64,000 nucleotides of DNA from assembly GCF_030547075.1 (NCBI RefSeq), contig NZ_JAUOQH010000004.1, positions 62,001-126,000 on the forward strand, in the 5' to 3' direction. A program made the position numbers and the translations under genes. The notes below the pieces were generated by a model. The model made no database searches and was not told the origin of the DNA. It was given only the letters and a program-made list of their open reading frames with translations. Shown here in pieces: positions 1-9,065 of this stretch; positions within the stretch are counted from its first letter, which is position 1, and every line of letters begins with the position of its first letter. This stretch comes from Alteromonas sp. 1_MG-2023 (GTDB lineage Bacteria; Pseudomonadota; Gammaproteobacteria; Enterobacterales; Alteromonadaceae).

Positions 1-1
1 A

Positions 2-1126
2 TTTATCTCTATTAGAGTAAAGACCGATTACGAAGCGTTTTTGCTATTCGAGTCCCTTAATTCCAAAGGAATGGACTTAAGTGTGGCTGATTTAGTAAAG
101 AATAAAATATTAATGCACGCTAACGGGGCTTCAAGTGCTGAGCTTCTTGATAACTGGGAAGAGATGATGAGAAGCATAGAGTCATCTAGGGTATCGCCTG
201 TAGATTTTCTTAGGATATATTGGGATGCGATAAGAGGTATAAATACAACTAAAAAAGAGCTTTATAAATTTATTTGTCACTATATAGAGAGCCTCCCAGC
301 CACTAAAACTGCTGTGGAACAGTTTTCGTTAGACATCAAAGATAAAGCAGAGTCTCTTTCTAGCTTTGCAAATTCTCGACTTATATTCCCAGATTGTATT
401 CAAAACTCAAATAAGGCCCTTAAGTATTGCGGAGAAATAAATCAGTTAAGATACGCTACATGTTACCCTGTTCTATTATATGCATTTTCTAATCGAGAAG
501 ACCTTATAGATAAACTAGCTGAGCTAAGTCTATCTTTTTTGTTCAGATGGATAACTGTGGGAGACTATTCTGTAGGAGGAGCGAAAGCCGTATTTGATGA
601 GGTTCTAAAGTTATTGAACGACCCATCAAAAACAGAGCCAGATATTATAGCGCCGTTTTTCAAGCATGAGGATAAGGTTGGTGACATTGCTTTCCAAAGC
701 TCATTTAAGCAACTTAAACTCCAAGACAATGCTTTGGCAAAATACATAGTGTCAAAGGTTTATCTATACAGTAACAAAGCTCAAGCCATACCTAACTATT
801 CTGAAATACACCTCGAACATGTTCTCCCGCAGGTAAGTAAAAGGTGGGAAGCAGCAGGGTTCACTATACCCGAAGGCACCTTAATAAAAGACTGGGTTTA
901 TCACATTGGGAATATGGTTTTATTAGATAAAACTATAAATACAAAAATCAAAAACTCTGTGTTTAAGGTCAAGTTTCCAGAGTATAAAGGTTCACCGTTT
1001 CCTGACACTAATATGATATACAATGTCGCTACGTCTGGTCGAGATTGGTCACCCGAATGGATTATAGAAAGAGCTGACGAAATATCTAAATCAGTAAGTG
1101 ATATATGGCCGCTTAAGAAGAATTAA
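2..1126 (+). CDS. DUF262/DUF1524 (GmrSD/SspE-type) protein, 5' end outside window
   Basis: The reading frame is open from base 2, so the gene begins left of the window; the first internal start-like codon is a TTG at 41. The opening residues (FESLNSKGMDLSVADLVKN) match the end of the DUF262 ParB-like NTPase domain. The C-terminus is a DUF1524 HNH-type nuclease: HLEHVLPQ is encoded near 807-833 and HIGNMVLLD, followed by an N-x-K-I-K-N stretch, near 902-955. Proteins with this domain order include the type IV enzymes GmrSD and the phosphorothioate-dependent effector SspE. The gene converges on dndE with 64 bp between them. A restriction role coupled to the neighbouring phosphorothioate system is inference; it could equally be an independent type IV restriction enzyme. 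The missing N-terminal half, where the sensing motifs would lie, prevents a decision. Confidence 0.8.
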   Translation, partial: FISIRVKTDYEAFLLFESLNSKGMDLSVADLVKNKILMHANGASSAELLDNWEEMMRSIESSRVSPVDFLRIYWDAIRGINTTKKELYKFICHYIESLPATKTAVEQFSLDIKDKAESLSSFANSRLIFPDCIQNSNKALKYCGEINQLRYATCYPVLLYAFSNREDLIDKLAELSLSFLFRWITVGDYSVGGAKAVFDEVLKLLNDPSKTEPDIIAPFFKHEDKVGDIAFQSSFKQLKLQDNALAKYIVSKVYLYSNKAQAIPNYSEIHLEHVLPQVSKRWEAAGFTIPEGTLIKDWVYHIGNMVLLDKTINTKIKNSVFKVKFPEYKGSPFPDTNMIYNVATSGRDWSPEWIIERADEISKSVSDIWPLKKN

Positions 1127-1142
1127 TATTATAAATCAGAAG

Positions 1143-1175
1143 AAGAGCTTAGTAGGAATAAACTGCAAAGCTCTT
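1143..1175. terminator. Possible hairpin between convergent genes
   Basis: An 8-bp inverted repeat (AAGAGCTT at 1143-1150, AAGCTCTT at 1168-1175) with a 17-nt loop lies between the stop of the DUF262/DUF1524 gene and the stop of dndE. There is only a short T-run on the plus side (CTCTTTCC). It could serve as a weak bidirectional terminator, but the loop is long and the stem short. Confidence 0.3.
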
Positions 1176-1190
1176 TCCACGATAACGACT

Positions 1191-1541
1191 TCACAGATAG
1201 CTAATAAAATTGGTAATAGATTTAATATTACGCAAAGAGCTAATACCATGCTCAACATGAGCCGCCCAAGCTTGTTGAAGCTGCTTACCCTCTAACTCTG
1301 GGTAAGTATGCTTCAACAACAGCTCTGTTATTTCTTGGGTTTGTCCTAACCAAGTAATCTTGTCCAATGTTAGGCTACCGTTGGTAGCGTAGTCCGTTGT
1401 TGGATCATATATATAATCAGACTCTATCGAACGGAAAAAGGCGATACGCGCTGACACGTTTGGGGTTACACCCGTGTAGCCTTTCAATTTCTTGAGTTGC
1501 TCTTCTACAGTACGTGATAGTTGCATTCTATTAGGTAGCAT
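1191..1541 (-). CDS. dndE: DndE, DNA phosphorothioation protein
   Basis: This 116-residue protein has the size and opening of DndE (MLPNRMQLSRTVEEQLKKL, then TGVTPNV and an ARIAFFRSIE segment). DndE is a small, mainly helical, oligomeric protein of the Dnd complex, which replaces a non-bridging phosphate oxygen in DNA with sulfur; the family has been reported to bind nicked DNA. It is the last gene of the leftward dndBCDE cluster. Its ATG overlaps the final base of the dndD stop, which suggests translational coupling. Only dndBCDE are present here; no dndA is seen, and in many hosts a chromosomal IscS does that job. Confidence 0.92.
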   Translation of the reverse strand: MLPNRMQLSRTVEEQLKKLKGYTGVTPNVSARIAFFRSIESDYIYDPTTDYATNGSLTLDKITWLGQTQEITELLLKHTYPELEGKQLQQAWAAHVEHGISSLRNIKSITNFISYL

Positions 1542-3529
1542 TAGGAAATCTCCGCTTTTTTATTTGCCCAAAAGTAACCCTCGGTTACTGATGAACAGCG
1601 TGTGGCTTCGTCAAAATTGATTTCAAACGCATGCGAAACTTCAGGCTGTAAAATAGAGTAGAAGTCTGCGTCAACTTCTGTATCCGTAGATAGAAGAATG
1701 ACCTGCTCTCCAGCTTCTGGGAAATAATGCTTTATTAGCTTGTCTCTGTGCTTAGAATCGAGTCTACCAAGCGGAGTATCCACAACAACAGGAAGTACTT
1801 TTCCTGATAACTTGCCCAAGGCTTCTAGTATAGCGAAGGCAAAAATTTGCTTTTCACCAGCAGAAAGCGATTTTCTATTAATTTCCATACCGTCGAGGTC
1901 GACTAGTGCTACGTCGAAAGTTTCCGGGTCGATCTTAGCTGTCAGCTTCAGGTCTTCTTTTCTAGCGAGTTTCCGGTAGGCCAAGGCAAATAGCTCTTCA
2001 AGTTGAGACACTCTTAGCTGTGTTAATTTATTAGAAAATTCGTTTAACGCTCCTTGTGTTGAGTTAACTCGTGCCACTGCTTTTTGTAACGATTTCTCAT
2101 TCTTCTGTTGGTTGAAAAGCTTTTCTAGCCTTTTAGCCAGCTCTAATGCCTTAGCCATGGCCACTTGAGCTTTCTGAAGTACGTCTTTGTAAATGTCCTT
2201 TTCTTTTACTATCGCTTTATCTAGTTCTCGTAGGCGCTCATAAAGGCCAACCAGTTCCTTTTCGTCTGGCGCTCTTTGAATTCTAAGCGTTAGCGAGTCT
2301 AAATCGGATTCAGCTGCAGTTAATTCAGAAAGGGTGTTGCTCAACCTAGTTTTTGATTCATTTGAATCGTCGCGTAAGCTTTCAAGCCGATGGAACTCTC
2401 TATCAGAGATATCTAGGCTTATAGTGCCTTCAGCACTTATACGCCCATCAGTTTCTACATAGGTTTTAAGTAGCTCATTAACTTGCGCTTCATCTGCCTC
2501 TAGAGCTGCTGATAATGTAGTCGCAAGCTTTTCAGTTTGTGCTAGAAACTGCTCGTTGAAAGATTTATTTGCTTTAAGTTTTTTCTCACTTTCAAGTTGT
2601 TGGAACAGCCCGCTTATGGCATTTGGCGCTAAGGATAAAGGAAAAGCACCATCTAGTTCATGAAGTACCTTACCTTTAATGGTATCTATTTCACGCTCGA
2701 GCGACTTTTGTTTACCCTTTTCTTCGTCCCTAGTAATAGCAAAAGCGCCGCCACGTTCTTGAATGCTTTTTTCGATTTGACTCATTTCAAAGCGAAGGCT
2801 GGTGATCTTCGGATAAAGCTCATTCGCCTGTTCTTTGTAAGCGTCTGCTTCTGCTTTAAAGCTTTCTTTTTGCTTTTGAAGGTCTGTAATTTCTTTTTGA
2901 ATAGTGGCTGAAGCTTTACCCTCACTTTCTTTATTCAGATATATATCTAAATCAATATTCAGCCTTTCTATAATATCTAAGCCCAGCAGCTTTTGAACGG
3001 CTTCTTTAAGGTAAACACCGGTATCATCTTCAGCTAATTCAGCGATTTTCTCACCGTCAAAAAAGAACAAGTCTCCTATACCTGGAGGAATCATTTCTGA
3101 AATAATTGACTGGATTTGCTCTGAGGTTAAGTTTGAATCTTCGTCTGCGTGTTCAAAGCTTATATTTTCTTTACCATCAACGCCCCAAGTTCGAGTGATA
3201 GTAAAAACGCCGTGTTTACCTTGGTGAGTGTGCGTGAACTCCAGGCTAATTGACGCTTTAGCCGAGTTGTCTTCTTTCTTTGCTTTATTGTTTAACTGCT
3301 GGGAAAGGTAATCTGCATACTCTTTATTATTTGGAATAGAGCTAAGTGCGCGTCTTCCCAATAGAAGCAGGCGTATGGCAGTAAGAATAGATGTTTTGCC
3401 AGCACCATTTAAACCACCGAAAAGAATGATTGGCTTAGATAGCAGCCCGTCTTTTTTAGGCTGTACATCAAGAGAGTGCTCACCGTTGAACACCCTAAAG
3501 TTTTTCATGGTTAGCTCTTTAAAAATCAT
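1541..3529 (-). CDS. dndD: DndD, SMC/RecN-like ATPase of the phosphorothioation complex
   Basis: This 662-residue protein has the split ABC-ATPase layout of SMC and Rad50 proteins. The N-terminal Walker A is GLNGAGKTS at residues 39-47. A long charged coiled-coil region spans roughly residues 200-500. Near the C-terminus come an ABC signature (LSAGEKQ, 555-561) and a Walker B (VVVDTPLGRLD, from 581). DndD supplies ATPase activity to the DndCDE complex, perhaps opening or nicking DNA for sulfur insertion. The gene overlaps dndC by 4 bp (ATGA) upstream and dndE by 1 bp downstream. The ATP-binding motifs look intact, so the protein should be active. Confidence 0.93.
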   Translation of the reverse strand: MIFKELTMKNFRVFNGEHSLDVQPKKDGLLSKPIILFGGLNGAGKTSILTAIRLLLLGRRALSSIPNNKEYADYLSQQLNNKAKKEDNSAKASISLEFTHTHQGKHGVFTITRTWGVDGKENISFEHADEDSNLTSEQIQSIISEMIPPGIGDLFFFDGEKIAELAEDDTGVYLKEAVQKLLGLDIIERLNIDLDIYLNKESEGKASATIQKEITDLQKQKESFKAEADAYKEQANELYPKITSLRFEMSQIEKSIQERGGAFAITRDEEKGKQKSLEREIDTIKGKVLHELDGAFPLSLAPNAISGLFQQLESEKKLKANKSFNEQFLAQTEKLATTLSAALEADEAQVNELLKTYVETDGRISAEGTISLDISDREFHRLESLRDDSNESKTRLSNTLSELTAAESDLDSLTLRIQRAPDEKELVGLYERLRELDKAIVKEKDIYKDVLQKAQVAMAKALELAKRLEKLFNQQKNEKSLQKAVARVNSTQGALNEFSNKLTQLRVSQLEELFALAYRKLARKEDLKLTAKIDPETFDVALVDLDGMEINRKSLSAGEKQIFAFAILEALGKLSGKVLPVVVDTPLGRLDSKHRDKLIKHYFPEAGEQVILLSTDTEVDADFYSILQPEVSHAFEINFDEATRCSSVTEGYFWANKKAEIS

Positions 3530-5151
3530 AACTGCATCTCCTTATTCAAAGATGCTGTGATGGCGGCTAACTCTGCTTCGTAGTCTTGCACTTCTTTCGA
3601 CTGATTAATCTGATTTTGCCTACTGTCTTTATTCTGTTTGATAATTTCTTCAGCTGACTCCCAATCTTGCTGAATAAGTCTTCCTATTTTTTTGTAAATA
3701 CCAGTGCGTCGGGAAAGGCCAGACATTGAAATTTCAAGACTTATAAGCTTTCTAACTAAATGCGGAGATACGCCATACTCTGGTGCGATATCTGATATCA
3801 GCGCCGAGTCTTCGCGACTAAATTGATTCGTATCATCAATGGCCCAATCGAGGTCGAAACCGAATACTTCTCTGAAAATTACTGGCAAATCATCGTCCCA
3901 ATCAGGCTCATTCGGGTCATTGAGCCACTCGTGCCTTACAGCGTGAAGTTCTGGAATAGTAATTAACTCAAGGTCTTTTTGTATAGTTGATAATTTCTTC
4001 TGTATTGTAAGCAGTAATTTCAAAGCTATTTTGCGATATTTAAGTTTGTAAGGGCCGGTCGTATAGTCATCGGTAAGAATTTTTTCACCGTCTTCTTTCA
4101 GCGTTTTAAATGCTAATCGCCCGTCTCTTCGTATATGGCTTCGATATTTTTTCTTGAGTGTTGGAGAAGTACTTCTAGATAAAATGTTACGAAACTTAAG
4201 CAAGGGGAGCATCCATGTCTCGCCATTTTGGATAAGACTTTCCATGGCTCTATCTTTTGTAACTACTGTACATGTCCAACATCCAAAACGAGAATTTCCG
4301 CATGAAGGAGTAGTTTCATCTATTACCATTGGGCACTCGCCCTGCCCAGAAGAGTCTTTATATAAGTTCCACAACACAAGATTTTTACCGCCCCACGGGG
4401 TTTCCCATTCGAGGTCGTATTTATCAAACCATTTATTTTTGATTCCGTAAGGAGTCTCTGTTTGCGTAAGGTGACAGAAACGTAAAATCTTCCACACATC
4501 ATCAACGGCCCACATATCAATGGGCGTGTAAATAAACGCATTTGAAAGTGTAGTGTGCTTTGCCAAATCCGAGCCATCTATTTTGTGCTTTGCAATAACT
4601 TGAGCTCTTGATGCACTCTCTTGCGAGCGTGAACCTAAAACAACAACGACTTCATCATATTGGCTTACTTTATCGGTTATAAATGAACTTACCGGATCAA
4701 TCTTCATCCGTTCGGTACACCATCTAAAGTTACGAGTTGGTGCTGGATAACCTTTTCCAAGTAAATTGCTCCAAAACGTTTCATTTGTTTTGGGTACAAC
4801 TTTATGTGAAGTTATAGGAAGGTTATCTCTCGCAGCCCCGCGCTGAATGGCCTCTAAAGAACGATTTACGTGGTTTACTACAATGGGAGTCTCAACTAGA
4901 GTGTCTGAGGCGACAACAAACACTTTCTTATGACGCTCCTCTGGCTTCAGGCCCAACAGAGCTAAATATATGAGCACTACCACTGCTGACGAGTCTTTAC
5001 CGCCGCTATAACCAACTACCCAAGGCCGTGAATCTTTCAGATACACTCGTTGCACACTAGCAACATATTCAGCCAGGGGCTGGCCTGCAAAATCTTCTTG
5101 GTCTATAAATTCAATATAATCGTCGAGGTCGAATTGTTTGGCTAATGTCAT
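3526..5151 (-). CDS. dndC: DndC, PAPS-reductase-like sulfurtransferase
   Basis: This 541-residue protein belongs to the adenine nucleotide alpha-hydrolase / PAPS reductase superfamily. The PP-loop SGGKDSS lies at residues 49-55. A cysteine cluster (C273, C284, C291, C294, with C145 a further candidate) fits the iron-sulfur ligands known for DndC. DndC is thought to activate the DNA phosphate and receive sulfur from a cysteine desulfurase (DndA or IscS). The gene sits between dndB and dndD with 4-bp overlaps on both sides, consistent with one polycistronic message. The DNA ligands and the desulfurase partner cannot be read from this window. Confidence 0.94.
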   Translation of the reverse strand: MTLAKQFDLDDYIEFIDQEDFAGQPLAEYVASVQRVYLKDSRPWVVGYSGGKDSSAVVVLIYLALLGLKPEERHKKVFVVASDTLVETPIVVNHVNRSLEAIQRGAARDNLPITSHKVVPKTNETFWSNLLGKGYPAPTRNFRWCTERMKIDPVSSFITDKVSQYDEVVVVLGSRSQESASRAQVIAKHKIDGSDLAKHTTLSNAFIYTPIDMWAVDDVWKILRFCHLTQTETPYGIKNKWFDKYDLEWETPWGGKNLVLWNLYKDSSGQGECPMVIDETTPSCGNSRFGCWTCTVVTKDRAMESLIQNGETWMLPLLKFRNILSRSTSPTLKKKYRSHIRRDGRLAFKTLKEDGEKILTDDYTTGPYKLKYRKIALKLLLTIQKKLSTIQKDLELITIPELHAVRHEWLNDPNEPDWDDDLPVIFREVFGFDLDWAIDDTNQFSREDSALISDIAPEYGVSPHLVRKLISLEISMSGLSRRTGIYKKIGRLIQQDWESAEEIIKQNKDSRQNQINQSKEVQDYEAELAAITASLNKEMQL

Positions 5152-6233
5152 GTGTTAAGTAAGTCTTTTTCTTTCTGCAGGTCTTCTTGATCTAAGTCGA
5201 GACCTAATTGACGTTTAATTTCTAATGCTGTTAGAAATATGTTTGAGCTGGCTTTGGATAGCTTTCCGTGCATCATTGCTCTTTTAACCCATTCGGGATT
5301 CGACTTTCGCCAATCAATGGCTTGAAACTTTTTAATTTTTTCTATCTGTTTGTCTTCTGGAAAGTCGAGAAGCTGGTGACCGACGATTGCAATGGCCTGA
5401 AGCGCAATCCCATGTGCAGTGAGATACTCTTGGCGAAATTCGCTTACAGCGAGCTTCTTTTCCTGAACAAGAAGCCATTCGGTCATATTATCATTAATAC
5501 ATTCCCAAAACTGCAGTGCTACTTCTTTTTCATCATCTGAAATGTCATCCTTTGGCCCTTTTGCTAAAAGCGCTCGTGTCGCGTGTTTAATCGCGCTCAG
5601 TGCAAATATTTTATTACTTTTAACAGGAATACTTCCTTTTTCCATTTCGGTAAAACCAAGGAAAGGTTTTGCTGAGGTGGCCAAGTATTTAGCTACTCTA
5701 GCTCCAGGATCTCTTTCATCATAAAGAGTGGACAGTGATGAGGACGGTCGGATAGCGTGTTGGTTCAAATCTGCAAACATTTGCTGACTTCTGTTTAGGC
5801 CCTCATCGATATAAAAAACGATTGCAATGTTATCTTGGCCAAGTTCAGGCTTTAGTTTTATAGCTTCTTCTATAGCTGCCCGACGATGTTGCCCGTCGTT
5901 GATCAAAATACTCGTATTCATTGAAACTTTTAACGTACCGATGTTAGGTGCATTATCTTGTTCTACGAATGAAACATCGCTGCCCACCGATGCCGTTAAT
6001 GCAGAGAAAACATAGTCATCAGGATTGTCGACTAAATACCTACTCATCTCTGGTATGCGTGCTTTATTCAGAGTTCGCTGTGCGCGCAACTCCGGCGGTA
6101 CTTCTTCTTCATCATATATAAAGATTTTAGGTATAATCCTTAAAGGGCAGGTGGCGATGTAAAACGGTCGCCCAGCCTGCACGCCTCTTACGGCGGGAAA
6201 GGAGTAACAGAAATCGTTGTCTAAAGAAGTCAT
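5148..6233 (-). CDS. dndB: DndB, DGQHR-domain protein, regulator of phosphorothioation
   Basis: This 361-residue protein carries the diagnostic DGQHR motif at residues 113-117 (INDGQHRRAAIEEAI). In other bacteria DndB is not essential for modification but changes its frequency and has been reported to repress dnd transcription. It is the first gene of the dndBCDE run. Its ATG follows a good ribosome binding site (GGAAGGT, about 6 bp upstream). The upstream 170 bp holds a striking set of TTACGTAA palindromes, plausible targets for DndB or another repressor; that link is inference. Confidence 0.92.
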   Translation of the reverse strand: MTSLDNDFCYSFPAVRGVQAGRPFYIATCPLRIIPKIFIYDEEEVPPELRAQRTLNKARIPEMSRYLVDNPDDYVFSALTASVGSDVSFVEQDNAPNIGTLKVSMNTSILINDGQHRRAAIEEAIKLKPELGQDNIAIVFYIDEGLNRSQQMFADLNQHAIRPSSSLSTLYDERDPGARVAKYLATSAKPFLGFTEMEKGSIPVKSNKIFALSAIKHATRALLAKGPKDDISDDEKEVALQFWECINDNMTEWLLVQEKKLAVSEFRQEYLTAHGIALQAIAIVGHQLLDFPEDKQIEKIKKFQAIDWRKSNPEWVKRAMMHGKLSKASSNIFLTALEIKRQLGLDLDQEDLQKEKDLLNT

Positions 6234-6254
6234 TTATTTACCTTCCATGATTAA

Positions 6255-6321
6255 TTACGTAAAATTTTTACGTAAAAATGATAAAAAGTAAACTATTTTT
6301 ACGTAAAATTGTTATTTTTAC
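6255..6321. promoter_or_regulatory. Palindrome cluster upstream of dndB (candidate operator array)
   Basis: Three palindromes centred on ACGT lie within 55 bp just upstream of the dndB ribosome binding site: TTACGTAA at 6255-6262, ATTTTTACGTAAAAAT at 6264-6279, and TTTTACGTAAAA at 6297-6308. A fourth half-site (TTTTTAC) follows at 6315-6321. Centre spacings are 13, 31 and about 19 bp. The intergenic gap (6234-6406) separates the methyltransferase stop from the dndB start, so these elements are well placed to control dndBCDE. Which protein binds is not shown by the sequence. Confidence 0.6.
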
Positions 6322-6406
6322 AGATATGTTATTTGAGGGATAGCTAGATAGCTGAGGTTAACGTGTTGAGAGGTGAATAACTATTTGGACTTGAGAATGG
6401 TTTTAT

Positions 6407-8275
6407 TTAATGAACAAAATCTTGTTTATTTGCTAACTCGACTTCGCTTTGGTCACCAACATAATCAAAAAAATCGACATCTTGCTCAGCCATTTTTATT
6501 TTAACGCGCTCCTTTAATAAGGGAGTATCTTGGGTATCAAATTCCTCATAGCCTAGAAGCGTTAGCTTGCCTGATGTTATATGAATTTTAATCAGTTGAA
6601 TATCTTCCAGTTCCCCATAAAGCTGCAATGCAGAACTTACATAAACTCGTAAAAGTGGAGATAGAAGATCAAGATACATCTTATGAAAAGTAAGAGAGTG
6701 TGGATTTCCAAGTTCTTCTGCCAATACACTTTTAGGCAGGGTACTGTGTGCCTCTAAACATTCCTCTTCAATAAGCGCTACATCTGCTATTTGAAACAAC
6801 AGTTCTTTAGCTTGGGCTTGGGCGTTTTTGTTTGTATCAAAAAATGCTTTTATATCTCGTTTCGTTTGTTCTGATTGATATCGATATGGCTTACGTTTTC
6901 CAAAGTATCCCACCGCAAAGTAAACTAGTAAATCTTCTAAACGCATTTGCTGTGCTACTTTGAAATCATCATTAACATAGTAGTTTTGACAAAGTCTAAA
7001 TGCCTTTTTCATAGTGCCCACTAGCTCAATAAGCTCGTCGGCTTTTGCAAACTCTTCTTTCGCTGGAGCTCGCCCTAGTAATAGGCAAACTTTCCAATAT
7101 TCATCGAATAATTCACTATGCTTAGTAAACAAAAGCTGAGTGTTGGCTTCTTTAATATCTATTGGCTTAGATTTATGTTCCCAATCTTGCTTTCGTCTAT
7201 GTCTGTTTTGTAAGTAGTCTTGCTCAAGAAGTTTATCTTTGAAAACAAAATAAATACCGGGTGCTACAGCTATAGCCGATTCCTCTAGGCTAAGCTCAAT
7301 GAACATCTTAAGTTCGCTTTGCGTAAAGTATTTTTGAAACGTATTTCGGCTAGTGATAATGCCGTCTTTGTATGGCGTGAAGCGTGCCAAGTAGCTTTCG
7401 TTTGCTAACATTGCTGAAATTACTAGTAATTTATCTGTTAGCTCCCATGCACCTTGTATGGCTTCCATTCGCTCATTGCGTTCTTCAATAACATTAATTA
7501 CGAAGCCAATATTTACAAGGTCAGCGTTTACTTTATCTGCATCGGGTAAGAAGTTCGGATCCCATCCAAGTGCATCTAGTCCATGAGCTTCTAATTCGCG
7601 AAGGTCATCACCTCTGCCGCAGCCATAATCAAAAATAGTGTACTGACCATCTAAAAAGCTATGTTTTGCTAGCACTTTCATAGGTGCTGACAAGTCATAC
7701 CGAACGATGGCCGTTTTATCGCGTTCTATCTTTTTCTTATCTGGGTTTGATATAAGCGCTGAGTTTCTAAATAGTCTGCCATCTACAAGTTCATAGCCAT
7801 GAGAATTAATGAGTGCTTCCCATGAAGCTTTAAAGCCAATATGCCGAGAGTTGTCATAAAGGCCTGCTTGCTCGCCTTCTGCTGTAATTTGTACGAATTC
7901 TTCGTAGTAAGAATAACCAGGTAACACCATCGTTTCTTTGCGATGAAGAATAGGAGGGTTATCGTAGTTCGAATAATCTGTAATTTTATGCGACAACTTG
8001 TGAAGATCTACAGTTACACTTTGTTGTAAAGCCGGATAAGATTCTTCGTTAAACGTTGGGTAGTGCAACAAGCTAAGCGTAAATTGTTTTCTAGAAAGCT
8101 TAACTAAATTCCACTGATCACGCGGTATTTTTAGCGCTTTTCCTATCGCCAAGATTACATTACGAAGCTTTTCTGGAATTTTAGGTAGTGTGCTGTCGTG
8201 AATGTAAATAGCATCAGAAAGCTTCTTGCCGAAGTCTAGCTCTGCTACTTGTGACTTAAATAGTTTCGCGTCCAT
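6407..8275 (-). CDS. Phosphorothioation-associated putative methyltransferase
   Basis: This 622-residue protein has the SAM-binding motif DYGCGRGDD at residues 216-224 and an acidic residue in GWDPNF about 20 residues later, as in class I methyltransferases. Its length, N-terminal region and position next to dndB match the family named DNA phosphorothioation-associated putative methyltransferase (TIGR04096), which is found beside dnd clusters. Its substrate is unknown. The C-terminal 250 residues have no motif I can name. Its ATG shares one base with the stop of the upstream gene (TAATG), so the two are probably co-translated. It lies 173 bp upstream of dndB on the same strand. Confidence 0.82.
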   Translation of the reverse strand: MDAKLFKSQVAELDFGKKLSDAIYIHDSTLPKIPEKLRNVILAIGKALKIPRDQWNLVKLSRKQFTLSLLHYPTFNEESYPALQQSVTVDLHKLSHKITDYSNYDNPPILHRKETMVLPGYSYYEEFVQITAEGEQAGLYDNSRHIGFKASWEALINSHGYELVDGRLFRNSALISNPDKKKIERDKTAIVRYDLSAPMKVLAKHSFLDGQYTIFDYGCGRGDDLRELEAHGLDALGWDPNFLPDADKVNADLVNIGFVINVIEERNERMEAIQGAWELTDKLLVISAMLANESYLARFTPYKDGIITSRNTFQKYFTQSELKMFIELSLEESAIAVAPGIYFVFKDKLLEQDYLQNRHRRKQDWEHKSKPIDIKEANTQLLFTKHSELFDEYWKVCLLLGRAPAKEEFAKADELIELVGTMKKAFRLCQNYYVNDDFKVAQQMRLEDLLVYFAVGYFGKRKPYRYQSEQTKRDIKAFFDTNKNAQAQAKELLFQIADVALIEEECLEAHSTLPKSVLAEELGNPHSLTFHKMYLDLLSPLLRVYVSSALQLYGELEDIQLIKIHITSGKLTLLGYEEFDTQDTPLLKERVKIKMAEQDVDFFDYVGDQSEVELANKQDFVH

Positions 8276-8955
8276 TATATTTGCTCCGCAAGCTGCTTTG
8301 CTTGTTCTCCATAAGCCCTTTTCGAGGGATATCTTCTGCCATTTTCACTAACATTCATTAGCTGTAAATGTTGTTGAGGATCCGTTAAATGAATACTCAC
8401 ATGAAGCGGCCTATCATCTCCGTAATAATAGATACGGTCGAAGTTAAACTGATTAACGATGAGGCGAACTATGTCTGAAGTTGGAACACCCTTGATATAG
8501 AAATCACAGGCAGCTCCACCTCTACTGCAAATTTGTTTGCCTGCGCTATTTTTCTCGTAAGCAGAATGCTGATCTAGCGAGGGAGCAGTGCCACTGGATG
8601 AAAATTTTTGTACATAACTTTTAAGCGCAAATGATGTAAAGCCATAGGTTATTGATGGGGTGCCTAATTGCCTTTTGAGTGGCATTAAAATTTGATGCAC
8701 CATGCTTTCCAAAGCCGCTCTGGAATCTTCAGCTATTGGTTTATTTGATTGCTCAAAAGAATGCTTATTAGTATGCCAATTGATGAGCTCTTTACCTGAA
8801 GGGTGGTCTAGCAACGAGTATTCTGAAGGAATCGAGTAAAGGTATGAACGCCCTTGTTTTTCAAACTCGATACCGCCTTCTGAGCGCAGATGCATTAGCT
8901 GGCAATCGGAAATTTTTAATATCGCTTTTATTTCGTCGCTATTCAGTTTAGTCAT
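8275..8955 (-). CDS. HTH plus M15/Hedgehog-like metallopeptidase-fold protein
   Basis: I know no named family for this 226-residue protein. Residues 8-42 (ILKISDCQLMHLRSEGGIEF, then QGRSYLY) resemble a MerR/excisionase-type winged helix. Residues 85-190 resemble the M15 / VanY-type zinc peptidase fold: a PLKRQLGTPSITYGFTS segment like the family's substrate-cleft strand, then H130, D151 (in GGAACDF) and H185 (in RPLHVS) as a possible zinc triad. The H-to-D spacing is longer than in classical M15 enzymes because of an insert containing C143; C150 lies just before D151. The gene is translationally coupled to the dnd-associated methyltransferase, so a role in modification or in sensing phosphorothioate DNA is possible but unproven. 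There is no signal peptide, so it should be cytoplasmic, which argues against cell-wall hydrolysis. Confidence 0.5.
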   Translation of the reverse strand: MTKLNSDEIKAILKISDCQLMHLRSEGGIEFEKQGRSYLYSIPSEYSLLDHPSGKELINWHTNKHSFEQSNKPIAEDSRAALESMVHQILMPLKRQLGTPSITYGFTSFALKSYVQKFSSSGTAPSLDQHSAYEKNSAGKQICSRGGAACDFYIKGVPTSDIVRLIVNQFNFDRIYYYGDDRPLHVSIHLTDPQQHLQLMNVSENGRRYPSKRAYGEQAKQLAEQI

Positions 8956-9065
8956 TTATCTTTAGGCTGTTTTTTAGCAAAACACGGTTGGTTTAATACT
9001 ACCCGTAATTTCATTAAAAAGTGAATAGCACCTTGCCTTCCTATTGAGATGCTGTCCGATATGAA

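Noticed and set aside
8275..8955. M15-like gene as a phage endolysin or cell-wall carboxypeptidase
   Set aside because: No signal peptide, no holin or phage genes around it, and it is coupled to a DNA-modification gene.
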